64,000 nucleotides of DNA from assembly GCA_019233755.1 (NCBI GenBank), contig JAFAMD010000059.1:1-64000 (forward strand), written 5' to 3'. The first letter of the stretch is position 1, and every line of letters starts with the position of its first letter. Origin of the DNA: Acidobacteriaceae bacterium (lineage in GTDB: Bacteria > Acidobacteriota > Terriglobia > Bryobacterales > Bryobacteraceae). The notes under the pieces were generated by a model. The model ran no database searches. It saw nothing but the letters and a program-made list of their open reading frames with translations, and was not told the origin of the DNA. Positions 17,857 through 25,968 of the stretch are shown piece after piece. The translations under genes were made by a program, and so were the position numbers.

Positions 17857-17956
17857 CGCCAACAGTGCCAGGCTCCAAACTGCTTTCGTTTCAGCATACA
17901 ATCGGTTTCTGGCAACTCAATTGAGGGTTTGCGGCAGCAGGAACGGATAAACGCGT

Positions 17957-18640
17957 GTGGGCCCACTTGTATTTATTAAGACGATCCTGTTCGCGTTCGC
18001 AGCCCTATTCCCGATCGTAAATCCCATCGGGGATGCTCCTATATTTCTAAACCTGACAAGCCAGTATCCGGATTCCGTGCACAAAATTCTGGCGCGCAAG
18101 ATCGCAATCTATGGATTTCTCATGCTTGCAGCCTCCCTGCTTCTTGGCACAGACATACTTGCGTTTTTCGGCATTTCTATCCCCATCGTGCAACTGGCGG
18201 GCGGACTGGTGTTGGCAATCACCGGGTGGCAACTCCTGAGCCAGGCGGCTGGCAATCGTGCGCAACAGGCCAGGCAAGGCACATTGGAAGATGCTTTGGA
18301 GCATGCGTTTTATCCGCTCACTCTCCCGCTTACGGTAGGGCCGGGATGCATCTCCGTTGCCATCACGCTCGGCGCCCACTTGCGACAAAGAGTCGGTATG
18401 CGATACTTCTTCGACCTGCCACTTCTTCTGGCAGCGATGATCGGAATGGCATTGGTCTGCGTTCTGGTGTGGATTTGCTACAGTAACGCCGACCGTCTCG
18501 TGGGAGCGCTTGGGGCGACTGGCAGCACCATCGTGACGCGCCTCTCTTCGTTCATTCTGCTCGCCATCGGATTCCAGATCATGTGGAACGGCCTTAGCTC
18601 AGCGGTGGAACAACTGGCTCATAACGCCGCCTTTCGATAA
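17957..18640 (+). CDS. MarC-family integral membrane protein
   Basis: 227 residues from a GTG at 17957. Six hydrophobic helices and the family hallmark FPIVNPIGDAPIFL at 19-32, plus a second related element YPLTLPLTVGPGCISVAITLGAH in the middle, show the MarC/YchE (UPF0056) fold of two inverted repeats. The first proteins named MarC were once linked to antibiotic resistance but the function is still not settled; amino acid export has been proposed for relatives. It stands between the VWFA gene and the OmpA-type lipoprotein on the same strand, with 100 and 165 bp gaps. Confidence 0.9.
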   Translation: MGPLVFIKTILFAFAALFPIVNPIGDAPIFLNLTSQYPDSVHKILARKIAIYGFLMLAASLLLGTDILAFFGISIPIVQLAGGLVLAITGWQLLSQAAGNRAQQARQGTLEDALEHAFYPLTLPLTVGPGCISVAITLGAHLRQRVGMRYFFDLPLLLAAMIGMALVCVLVWICYSNADRLVGALGATGSTIVTRLSSFILLAIGFQIMWNGLSSAVEQLAHNAAFR

Positions 18641-18805
18641 TGTTCCCTCAGTCGCCCGGTGTTCTTTTCACACATCTTTTGCATCAATTTCCCAAATCGT
18701 GTATCAAACCGTTCGCGGACACGGGAACCGCATATGCGTGGGCAAACGCGTCTAGGGGCGGGAAACGCCGGGCGCCGAACCGTGAAGCCGACAGAGGGAG
18801 GAACA

Positions 18806-19576
18806 ATGAAGAAGTCAAAACGGGGTCTGTTATGGACCGGAATTGTCCCGCTCATCCTGGTGCTGGCCACCTCTGGCTGCGCCACGAAGAGTTTTGTGCG
18901 CGACCAGGTCGCCGCCACGAATGCAAAAGTGAGTGCTGTGGAAGCCAAGGTGAATGACAACGCAACCAAGGAACAGACAGACGTTTCGCGATTGCAGGAG
19001 CAAATCACCACCACCGACAACAAGGTGGCTGAAGTGGACAAGTCGGCCAAACAGGCCAATACCACCGCCACGCAGGCTAACCAGCTTGCGCAGCAGAATC
19101 AAACTGCGATCGCAAATAACAGCACGGCGATCGACACACTCGGTAAAGCTATGAATTACACCCTTGTCGCCAAGGGAGACGTCACATTCGGGTTCAACAA
19201 ATTCGAGTTAAAAGATGCGGACCGCGCGGCGCTGGATGTTCTCGTAGCAAAAGTGCAGAATAAACCGAGGCCGCTATTTGAGTTGGTCGGTTTCACGGAC
19301 AAGGTTGGCAGTACAGACTACAACCTGACATTGAGCCGGCGCCGGGCGGATGCGGTAGCCCGCTATCTCGTGAAACAGGGTGTGCCGTTGCGCGGTATTC
19401 ACGTCATCGGTCTTGGAAAGGAACCGCCCCCTCCGAGCCTGGTGGCCGATCTTGAGGTTGTCAACCCCAATCCGACTCGAGCCGAAGCGCAAAGGCTGGC
19501 CCGGCGTGTGCTGATTCGTGTTTATACGGCCGAGGCAAGCCCCAGCAGTGCGGGTGGTTCCGCTTCGCTGAATTAA
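18806..19576 (+). CDS. OmpA-family lipoprotein with coiled-coil stalk
   Basis: 256 residues from the ATG at 18806, which has GGGAGG upstream at 18796-18801; the longer frame from 18659 is rejected. Lipobox LATSGC puts the lipid on Cys22. Residues 30-110 are an Ala/Gln/Asn-rich heptad coiled coil resembling Lpp-type stalks, followed by an OmpA C-terminal peptidoglycan-binding domain (FGFNKFELKDADRAALDVL, VGFTDKVGSTDYNLTLSRRRADAVARYL, VIGLGKE, RLARRVLIRVY). Role: non-covalent bridge between outer membrane and peptidoglycan. An Arg-rich RRVLIRV near the end fits binding to the wall peptide. A terminator-like hairpin follows 25 bp after the stop. Confidence 0.92.
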   Translation: MKKSKRGLLWTGIVPLILVLATSGCATKSFVRDQVAATNAKVSAVEAKVNDNATKEQTDVSRLQEQITTTDNKVAEVDKSAKQANTTATQANQLAQQNQTAIANNSTAIDTLGKAMNYTLVAKGDVTFGFNKFELKDADRAALDVLVAKVQNKPRPLFELVGFTDKVGSTDYNLTLSRRRADAVARYLVKQGVPLRGIHVIGLGKEPPPPSLVADLEVVNPNPTRAEAQRLARRVLIRVYTAEASPSSAGGSASLN

Positions 19577-19600
19577 TAGCGATGCCGGGAATTAATCGCT

Positions 19601-19635
19601 AGCCGGGTCCTCGAGGGCCCGGCTATGCGTTTTTT
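19601..19635 (+). terminator. Intrinsic terminator after the OmpA lipoprotein gene
   Basis: Arms AGCCGGG (19601-19607) and CCCGGCT (19618-19624) with a ten-base loop, followed five bases later by a run of six T residues. It lies 25 bp after the lipoprotein stop, the expected place. It overlaps the end of a decayed gene on the other strand. Confidence 0.7.
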
Positions 19636-20114
19636 CTTCGGCGAAAGCCTCCAAAACCACCACCGTGGTAGCCGCTGAACCCGCCAAAGCCGCGGTCACC
19701 GCCCCAACTGCGATCCCCATCCAACCTCCGCCGGAGTGGAAGTTATTCCAGCGTTGCCCGCCCTCGCCGCGAGCAAATTGGTGGCTGTCCGGCGAAGACC
19801 TGTCGAAGCTTCCAGAGGACAGCGGGTGCCAGCCGTCCGTGGTTGAAATCATTTAATGTGACCGAGCGATTCACCTTGTCAACTTCAGTACGGGCGGTGA
19901 ACCAGATTACGCCGTATGCCGTTTCGCTGGAGCCCTGGGTCTTGACCGCGACCGCGGCGTAAGCACTCAGGGTATTTCCCGTCCAACTTTCGAGCTGTGG
20001 CTGGTAGACTATCATGGTCGCGCCTGCTCGCCTGAGCAAGCACGCCCCCGGGCTAGCTAGTTGCCAACGCGGCGCGGCGAGAAGAATAGTGATCGCTTGT
20101 CTTGGAAGGTTCAT
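19623..20114 (-). pseudogene. Broken gene of a carbohydrate-binding V/XII-like exported protein
   Basis: From an ATG at 20114 the first frame reads TMIVYQPQLESWTGNTLSAYAAVAVKTQGSSETAYGVIWFTARTEVDKVNRSVTLNDF in segments, the usual N-terminal domain of large acidobacterial proteins annotated as carbohydrate-binding family V/XII (recognised from memory). Around 19850 the sense shifts to a second frame that reads QFARGEGGQRWNNFHSGGGW, then near 19725 to a third that ends GYHGGGFGGFRRRKNA at a TAG at 19623. That Gly-rich tail is the normal C-terminus of the same family. So both ends remain, the middle several hundred codons are missing, and two frame changes are present. Non-functional as a full-length protein. 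Confidence 0.6.
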
Positions 20115-20180
20115 TTAAGTCACGCGAGGCTTTTATGTACGGGAAATAGAGATACACTTACCGTGAAAGAGCCGGGAAAC

Positions 20181-21251
20181 ATGGCTGACCCTCCGAGTCC
20201 CTGCCGCCGTTTGAATCCGCCTTCATCCAGCTCAAATACTTGCAATCCAAGGCACTCAACGGCCTCGGCTCACCCCCCTCGTATTGCCGGCAGCACGGTA
20301 CCGCGGCGCTTGCGCACGCTTACTCTCCTGTGCCTGTTTTCTGCTTTGGGCTTGTGTCCTTTGACGGCAGATGCACAATCAGATGCCCCTGTCTCAATTA
20401 ATTCGAGAATGGATCCGAATCCTGATGCAAGCAGCAGAAGCAGGCTGCCCAGCATTCGTACTCACGTCAAACTTGTCGTGATACCCGTAACCGTCACAGA
20501 TCTGCTGGAGCGCCCGGTCTCGGGACTGCACAAGCAGGATTTTCAGGTGTTCGAAGACGGCGTGGAACAGAAGATCTCTGCGTTCTCCAGTGAGGAATCT
20601 CCGGTTTCCGTCGGGCTCGTTTTCGATGCCAGCAACAGCATGCGCAAGAAGATTGATCAGTCCCGCGCGGCGATGCTCGAATTTCTCCGGATGAGTTTTC
20701 CGGGAGACGAGTTCTTTCTATTAACATTCAACACGCGCCCTGCTCCAGTTGGTCGATTTACTACTGACATCGAGGAGATTCAGAATGCCCTCGCCTTGAC
20801 ACAGTCCCGCGGCTGGACCGCGCTGTTTGATGCGATCTATATCGGCATGGCGCAGATGAAACAGGCGACACACGATAGGAAGGTTTTGCTTGTCGTCTCC
20901 GATGGCGGTGACAACAACAGTCGTTACAGCGAAAGCGAAATCAAAAACGCTATCCGCGAAGCGGACGTCCGGGTCTTCTCGATTTCCATTCTGGACCGCT
21001 CCCCTTGCCTCGAGCGCATCTCCGAAGAAAGCGGCGGCCGGGCTTACCGGGTTCGCAAGTTGGATGAATTGCCCTATATTGCGCAGACCCTCAGCGAAGA
21101 GATCCACAGCCACTACGTTCTTGGCTACTCGCCTTCACAAGGGCAGAACGATGGCAAGTACCACAGGGTGACGGTGAAACTGGTTCTGCCCCCCGGCAGC
21201 CCTCGAGTGCGCGTCGCCTGGCGGCATGGCTACTACGGGCTGCTTCGCTGA
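20181..21251 (+). CDS. Secreted VWFA-related protein (acidobacterial type), third copy
   Basis: 356 residues from the ATG at 20181; the frame is open from 20061, but the extra residues overlap the decayed gene on the other strand. The hydrophobic signal core (LTLLCLFSALGLCPLTADAQ) is unusually far in, at 47-66, so the true start may be a later non-ATG codon. N-terminal block VKLVVIPVTVTDLLERPVSGL, then VWA with Asp149-x-Ser151-x-Ser153 (FDASNSM), GWTALFDAI and VSDGGDNNSR, and a Tyr-rich C-terminus (WRHGYYGLL). Third member of this family in 13 kb. The stop region overlaps the end of the convergent outer-membrane gene by 19 nt. Confidence 0.87.
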   Translation: MADPPSPCRRLNPPSSSSNTCNPRHSTASAHPPRIAGSTVPRRLRTLTLLCLFSALGLCPLTADAQSDAPVSINSRMDPNPDASSRSRLPSIRTHVKLVVIPVTVTDLLERPVSGLHKQDFQVFEDGVEQKISAFSSEESPVSVGLVFDASNSMRKKIDQSRAAMLEFLRMSFPGDEFFLLTFNTRPAPVGRFTTDIEEIQNALALTQSRGWTALFDAIYIGMAQMKQATHDRKVLLVVSDGGDNNSRYSESEIKNAIREADVRVFSISILDRSPCLERISEESGGRAYRVRKLDELPYIAQTLSEEIHSHYVLGYSPSQGQNDGKYHRVTVKLVLPPGSPRVRVAWRHGYYGLLR

Positions 21252-22189
21252 CTTCCCGTTCCCCAAGGCTTCCCAATCCAGGAGTACTGCCACGCCACCG
21301 TTACATTATTGAAATCCCCGCCAAATAGGGCGTAATCAGCTAAGCTGTAGCTGACTTTCAGAGACTGATGCCTGCTAACCGGAACAGATGCCGTCACCCC
21401 GACCCGGGAGCTTGTCTGGCGGGTACGGACATTCACGACACCATTTAAGGTGGTAATCCCGCCAAACCAGACGTTGCCGTCTATCGAGAACCAAAACCGG
21501 GGCCTGATGTTGCGACTCAGATGGGTCTCCAAGCTGCCGATGGCTTGTTCCGTTTGAAGAGAATAGCCTGGAAAGTAGCGGTCGTTTCCGGTGAACAGCC
21601 AGGCGCCGCCATATGCGTCCAGAATCCACCGTCCCCGGCGCCAGGACCAACCCAATTCCGGTTTAAACGCCCACCGATTGGAGCCCGGGTTGACCAGCCG
21701 CCTAGGATCGTACTGGCCAGTGGGCGCCACCACCGTCAGGCTGACTCCAAGAAGCATCTTCTGCTGCCAGCGCTTGAAATCCTCCACCGGCATCGCCGGC
21801 CCGCCCTTAAGATTGACCGAAAAGCGGTATTGAGAATCGACCAGGCCCGATCGATAAATCGAGTGATGCACTCCAATCACGGTTCCTGCATAGGTTCCCA
21901 CTCCGTACGGCAATGAGGCAGTCACATTGGCCGACCGGCCGAACAGGCCGAAAGAGTGGTAATAGCTGAGAACGGGTATGCTGACTTGCGCACCGGCATC
22001 CGTGACCGGAATTGAGGAATCAAAAGAAAAGTTTCCGGTGTTATAGCCGTATGTCACTACGATCGCGTTGGCATCGTTCGGTGTGATGACATAAGCGCGA
22101 GGTACCAGGGTCTGCGAAGAGCCGATAGGGGAGCCCAGGTACAGACCTGAGAGTAGTGCTGCCACCCGTAATCTGGCAACGAAAGGCAT
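21233..22189 (-). CDS. Predicted outer-membrane beta-barrel (MetA-pathway / transporter type)
   Basis: 318 residues from the ATG at 22189. Signal peptide 1-27 (RVAALLSGLYLGSPIGSSQ). The mature protein alternates polar and aromatic residues in about twelve strands (VVTYGYNTGNFSF, SVNLKGGPAM, VSLTVVAPTGQYD, KPELGWSWRRGRWILDAYGGAWLFTGN, VTASVPVSRHQSLKVSYSL, FNNVTVAWQYSW). 'APTGQYDPRRLVNPGSNRW' with the Asn-x-Gly-x-Asn-x-Trp pattern is typical of the phenol_MetA_deg/transporter outer-membrane family. Substrate unknown. Ends overlap with the third VWFA gene, convergent. The downstream gene on the same strand side (22245) is separately transcribed. Confidence 0.8.
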   Translation of the reverse strand: MPFVARLRVAALLSGLYLGSPIGSSQTLVPRAYVITPNDANAIVVTYGYNTGNFSFDSSIPVTDAGAQVSIPVLSYYHSFGLFGRSANVTASLPYGVGTYAGTVIGVHHSIYRSGLVDSQYRFSVNLKGGPAMPVEDFKRWQQKMLLGVSLTVVAPTGQYDPRRLVNPGSNRWAFKPELGWSWRRGRWILDAYGGAWLFTGNDRYFPGYSLQTEQAIGSLETHLSRNIRPRFWFSIDGNVWFGGITTLNGVVNVRTRQTSSRVGVTASVPVSRHQSLKVSYSLADYALFGGDFNNVTVAWQYSWIGKPWGTGSQRSSP

Positions 22190-22244
22190 CAAAGACCCAC
22201 TGACCGTCGGGCATGGCGATGGCCATAACCGTCGACCGCCAGGA

Positions 22245-23129
22245 TCATTCCCTTCTCAAAGTATTTTCCGTCTCATTACTTCTCTGCTTGCCTGAATCAA
22301 TGTACTTGATTAAGAGGACTTCGTTGCCTTTATCGGTGTAAATCAGCTCGTCGACGCTGCTGCGCGCAAGCAGAACACCAAAGCCGCCTGGCCGCATGTT
22401 TTCGGCTTCGCGAAAACCGACATGGCGCAGGGGATCATCCGGCGGGTTCATGATAGCGGAGTGAGATATTTCATCCAGCGAAAATCCTTCGCCAGGATCC
22501 TTCACCCGGCATGCCACCGCTCGCTTCGTGCGAACATAGGACATCTCCACATACTTGTCCGGATCGAACTTTCCCCCGTACTCGATTGCATTCATCAGCA
22601 ACTCGCGCAATGCCGAGGCAACCACTTCCTTTTCAGGTTCGGGAAGCTCGATCATCTCGTACACGAATTGGAGCAGCCGGTCCGCCGTCTTAATATCGCA
22701 GCGCGCGGCAAGCCGGTACCAGTTGGGCGCCCCAGGCAACACTTCGATACCGTCGTCCCAGCAGGGAGCCTCGGTTGCATTCCGCACCATGTCTCCCAGT
22801 GCTTGAAGAGAGAAGGGACGCGAAAAATAGCTGAAAGCACCTTCGCGCATTGCGGCGATCACGTCGGCAGGCGCACTTTCGTCTGCAACTATGATCATGC
22901 AGGTATGTGGATGAACTCTTCTTATTCGGCGGAGTAATTCAACGTCCTCTTTCCCGGAGCTCCCCGCGCCGGTGAGAATAAGGTCAAACCTCGTTGACCT
23001 GAGCAGCTCTATGGCGGCTTCATTATTGGGTGCCTTTTGGATCCTCCACTCCGGAGCTTTGAGAATCTGCGACAGCATGCCGCTGACCTCATCGCCGGCA
23101 TCAATGACAAGCGCTGCTTTTTGTTCCAT
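22245..23129 (-). CDS. Fusion of a degenerate receiver domain with an RsbW-type ATP-binding domain
   Basis: 294 residues. Residues 1-120 have the receiver fold but the phospho-acceptor position reads LILTGAG (Gly54 where Asp is expected), so classic phosphorylation is unlikely. Residues 150-280 form an HATPase_c_2/anti-sigma-kinase domain: ALRELLMNAIEYGG (N-box, Glu and Asn for Mg-ATP), RVKDPGEGFS (G1 box), RPGGFGVLLARSSVDEL (G2 box). Proteins of this build act as partner-switching Ser kinases on anti-anti-sigma proteins, or as free regulators. No STAS-domain partner is encoded nearby. The dead receiver may act as a constitutive docking module. Confidence 0.85.
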   Translation of the reverse strand: MEQKAALVIDAGDEVSGMLSQILKAPEWRIQKAPNNEAAIELLRSTRFDLILTGAGSSGKEDVELLRRIRRVHPHTCMIIVADESAPADVIAAMREGAFSYFSRPFSLQALGDMVRNATEAPCWDDGIEVLPGAPNWYRLAARCDIKTADRLLQFVYEMIELPEPEKEVVASALRELLMNAIEYGGKFDPDKYVEMSYVRTKRAVACRVKDPGEGFSLDEISHSAIMNPPDDPLRHVGFREAENMRPGGFGVLLARSSVDELIYTDKGNEVLLIKYIDSGKQRSNETENTLRRE

Positions 23130-23190
23130 CGGCTTTCGTCGCGAGCCCCCTACTGACCGATTTTCTGATAAATTCGTTCGTCGGGTTTGC

Positions 23191-24141
23191 TCACGATTTC
23201 CCGTGGGTCCGTTTGGTCCGCGCGGGCTTCTGCGCCGCCTTCTCAGTGGCTGGCGGCTTCTTCAGATCGGCCAGACTACGGCGCAGGGCATCTGCAATGT
23301 CCACCACCTCTCCATGACGCAGCGGGGTGGGAGCGATATTCACCGGCTGGCCCTTAACTTTTCTTTCCAGCATGGATTCCAGCCGCTCCCGATAGCTGTC
23401 GCGATACCGGGCGGGGTCGAAGGAACCCGCAAGGGAATGGATAAGCGTTTGTGCCAGGTCCAGCTCTTTGGCAGTCACAACGCTTGGGTCGGCGCGGTAT
23501 TCCTCGTCGGCCCGAACCTCAGATGCATAGAACATAGTGTGAGCCAGCAGACCCGTCCTCCCGGGACGCAGGACGACGATGTGCTCACGGCTGTGCATGG
23601 CAAACCGGGCCAGAGCCACCAACCCGGTATTCTGCATCGCCCGATACAGCAGCGCATAGGCTTTCTCGCCGGCTTCCTCCGGCGTCGCGTAGTACGACGT
23701 TTCGAAATAGACCGGATCGATCTCGACGAGGGGCACGAATTCCTCTATCTCCATCGCAGCAGAGGTCTTCGGAGCAATGCTTTTCAATTCTTCCGGCTCG
23801 ATCACTACGAAACGATCTTTGTCATACTCGTAGCCTTTCACCACCGAGGCTGCGGGTACAACTTCATCGGTTCCCTTGAGCACCGCTGCCTGTTGGATGG
23901 GCGCGAGGGCGGGCTCAGCGCGGCGGGGTTCCATTGCAGGAGGCGGGCTCGCTTCGGCCGCCCTGCGACTAGGAGGGCTTGGCGTGATTTTCGTGACAGC
24001 TTCCGGTTCGTTGTCATCACCGGGTGCTTGCCGGTACAAACGGCGGAAACTCACTCGTTCGGCACGCGCAGCGCGATAGAGGCGCACCGGAACCGAGATT
24101 AAGCCGAAGGAGATGTAGCCGCGCCAAACGGTAGACGCCAT
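23191..24141 (-). CDS. ku: Ku family DNA end-binding protein (non-homologous end joining)
   Basis: 316 residues from the ATG at 24141. MASTVWRGYISFGLISVPVRLYRAARAERVSFRRL opens the Ku beta-barrel; VVKGYEYDKDRFVVIEPEEL, FETSYYATPEEAGEKAYALL and AMHSREHIVVLRPGRTGLLAHTMFYASEVR are the core signatures of the homodimeric bacterial protein that rings broken ends and recruits LigD. A Pro/Ala/Glu-rich stretch of about 55 residues (near 47-100) replaces the short Cys-containing region of typical bacterial Ku. The C-terminus is basic (PARTKRTHGK), which often aids DNA threading. No ligD lies in this window. Start precedes a 79-111 bp divergent gap to the next gene. Confidence 0.95.
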   Translation of the reverse strand: MASTVWRGYISFGLISVPVRLYRAARAERVSFRRLYRQAPGDDNEPEAVTKITPSPPSRRAAEASPPPAMEPRRAEPALAPIQQAAVLKGTDEVVPAASVVKGYEYDKDRFVVIEPEELKSIAPKTSAAMEIEEFVPLVEIDPVYFETSYYATPEEAGEKAYALLYRAMQNTGLVALARFAMHSREHIVVLRPGRTGLLAHTMFYASEVRADEEYRADPSVVTAKELDLAQTLIHSLAGSFDPARYRDSYRERLESMLERKVKGQPVNIAPTPLRHGEVVDIADALRRSLADLKKPPATEKAAQKPARTKRTHGKS

Positions 24142-24252
24142 TCTTGCCCCCCATGAGTGGATTACCACCCATAGAAAGCGTTTCGCGGTTGAGCCACTGG
24201 GCCCGGAACGAACCGCGCGGTGGGTTTACGCTGGGAAAGAATTGAGGAATCG

Positions 24253-25056
24253 TTGAGCCGGTCGAGCGCTTTCGTATTGGCTTTCGCATCGCTGTTGGCC
24301 GTATTACCCGCATCTGCTCAAATCAAAGTCACTCTGCAGCCGCGCACTGCGGAGGCATTCGAGCGATACGCGAAATCTGTGGAGCAGGAGTTGGCTGAGC
24401 GATGGAGCGGCAAGCGCGAGTTTCTGGCCATTGACGAATCTCCTGACAACCTGGCAAAGGTGATGCACGGTGACGTCTACATACGCCCCGGCGCCTCAAA
24501 GACTCCGATCAGCATCCAAAATGGGCTCATCCATGACTGGGCCGGAACCATTTTCATGCCGAATACGACGGTACAAAAGGTACTGCAGGTCATGCAGGAT
24601 TTCGACCGGCATTCGCAGATTTATCCCGATGTCATCCAGTCGAGATTAATCAGCCGCCGCGGCAACGAGGTGGTGGGGGAATGGCGGCTCAGCCGCAAAA
24701 GCCCGTTTGTCACCGTTGTGCTGAACGTCCGTGAGCAGGAATATTACAACCAGGCAGGTGTGGGAAAGTGGATTTGCCGCGCATACGGCAAAGATATTTC
24801 AGAAGTCGAGAACGCCGGTACGCCCGATCAGAAGGTTCTGCCGCCCGGTGAAGGAATGGGATTCCTATGGCTGCTGTATGGCTATTGGACTCTGAAGGCT
24901 ACCGGGGGCGGCGTCTTGGTCGAGTGCCGGACACTTTCGCTCTCGCGCGATATGCCTTCCGGGCTGGCTTGGGTAATCAAGCCGTTCCTCCAAACGGTGC
25001 CGCGCGATTCGCTAAGCGCGACGCTCAAGGACACACGCGTGGCAGCCACCAGATAG
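24253..25056 (+). CDS. Exported protein with SRPBCC/START-like domain
   Basis: 267 residues from a TTG at 24253 that has GAGG five bases upstream and gives a clean signal peptide (SAFVLAFASLLAVLPASAQ); a GTG at 24220 in frame would add 11 residues and lacks a ribosome site. The middle region (TTVQKVLQVMQDFDRHSQIYPDVIQSRLISRRGNEVVGEWRLSR) looks like a START/polyketide-cyclase lipid-binding cup: 'V..VL.DF..H...YPDV' is typical. Ends with an amphipathic helix WVIKPFLQTVPRDSLSATL, also typical of this fold. Probably binds a hydrophobic ligand in the periplasm. Function unknown. Confidence 0.75.
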   Translation: MSRSSAFVLAFASLLAVLPASAQIKVTLQPRTAEAFERYAKSVEQELAERWSGKREFLAIDESPDNLAKVMHGDVYIRPGASKTPISIQNGLIHDWAGTIFMPNTTVQKVLQVMQDFDRHSQIYPDVIQSRLISRRGNEVVGEWRLSRKSPFVTVVLNVREQEYYNQAGVGKWICRAYGKDISEVENAGTPDQKVLPPGEGMGFLWLLYGYWTLKATGGGVLVECRTLSLSRDMPSGLAWVIKPFLQTVPRDSLSATLKDTRVAATR

Positions 25057-25133
25057 AAGGCACGCTGTCTGTAGCAGTTGTATCCAGGCGCGCATCCATG
25101 GGGAGACTGCCAAAGAAAGGAGATGCAGAAACG

Positions 25134-25307
25134 ATGAAGCGATTTGTGTACATTCTGATTGGAGCCGCGGTACCCCTGGCCACGTACTTCGTTTGCCGCA
25201 AGGTGGATCTATTCGGTGATTCGCAAGCGAAGCGGCATCGCGAGAAATTGCAAGAAATAGCGGTAGAAGACAGCTTTCCCGCCAGTGATCCACCGTCCAC
25301 CTGGTAA
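25134..25307 (+). CDS. Small membrane-anchored protein with a C-terminal EDSFPASDPPS motif
   Basis: 57 residues from the ATG at 25134 with AAGGAG at 25117-25122. An N-terminal hydrophobic segment (FVYILIGAAVPLATYFVC, 4-21) is followed by a short charged linker and ends EDSFPASDPPSTW. The same tail, recalled from many small bacterial proteins, closes otherwise unrelated short polypeptides. Its role is unknown. It is 77 bp after the SRPBCC gene and may share its transcript. A longer frame from 24867 overlaps the SRPBCC gene and is not credible. Confidence 0.7.
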   Translation: MKRFVYILIGAAVPLATYFVCRKVDLFGDSQAKRHREKLQEIAVEDSFPASDPPSTW

Positions 25308-25346
25308 TTCCTGCAGCCGGCGGCTTCAGTTATACTTTATTTCGGA

Positions 25347-25904
25347 ATGCAAGACAATAAGCCGTCCTTCCAACCTGTTGCGCTTACGCTGACGGTGGCT
25401 GCTGCGCTGCTCCGGCTGGCTCCGCACCCGCCGAACTTTGCACCAGTCGGCGGCCTCGCTCTATTTGGTGGAGCGCGGCTCCGCGGGTGGCAGGCTTATG
25501 CGGTTCCAGTACTCGCGATGCTGGTCACGGACCCGATCCTGAGCCACATGGCCGGATATTCGGCGTACTCCTGGGCATCCCTCGTTATTTATTCCTGCTT
25601 CCTGATCAATGTCAGCTTAGGCCGATTGTTCCTCCGCAAGTCCTCGAATCCTGTACGGATTGCCTCGGTAGCGCTGGCCGGCAGCCTGCAGTTCTTCCTC
25701 ATCACGAACTTTTTTGTCTGGCTAGGCAGCGTAACGCTATACCCGCATACCTCCGCGGGCCTTTTCGAATGCTATGTTGCAGCGCTGCCGTTCTTCGGCA
25801 GAACCGTTTTGAGCGATCTCTTCTATACCGGTGTCCTCTTTAGCGCACACGCACTGCTCAGCCGTCACGCCGCGAGTGAGAGCCGTACCAGCGCGGCAGT
25901 GTAG
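25347..25904 (+). CDS. Membrane protein of the DUF6580 type
   Basis: 185 residues with five to six hydrophobic helices. RLAPHPPNFAPVGGLALFGGARL at 23-45 and AVPVLAMLVTDPIL at 52-65 match the family pattern 'HP.NF.P..A.ALF.G......A...PL....SD', which resembles the substrate-binding (S) components of ECF-type vitamin transporters. NFFVWLGSVTLYPHTSAGLFECYVAALPFF near 125-155 is the second hallmark. No ECF ATPase gene is near, so it would have to use a shared energising module. Function unproven. ATG at 25347, 39 bp after the small-protein gene. Confidence 0.75.
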   Translation: MQDNKPSFQPVALTLTVAAALLRLAPHPPNFAPVGGLALFGGARLRGWQAYAVPVLAMLVTDPILSHMAGYSAYSWASLVIYSCFLINVSLGRLFLRKSSNPVRIASVALAGSLQFFLITNFFVWLGSVTLYPHTSAGLFECYVAALPFFGRTVLSDLFYTGVLFSAHALLSRHAASESRTSAAV

Positions 25905-25968
25905 CACTCCGCATTCGCATTTTCACTCCGCGACGCCTCGAATTGGCGCTTCGTACACTTGACGGAGC

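Noticed and set aside
22972..24102. 376-codon frame antisense to Ku and the receiver/RsbW gene
   Set aside because: Crosses two genuine genes and the gap between them, without start signal or recognisable domain.
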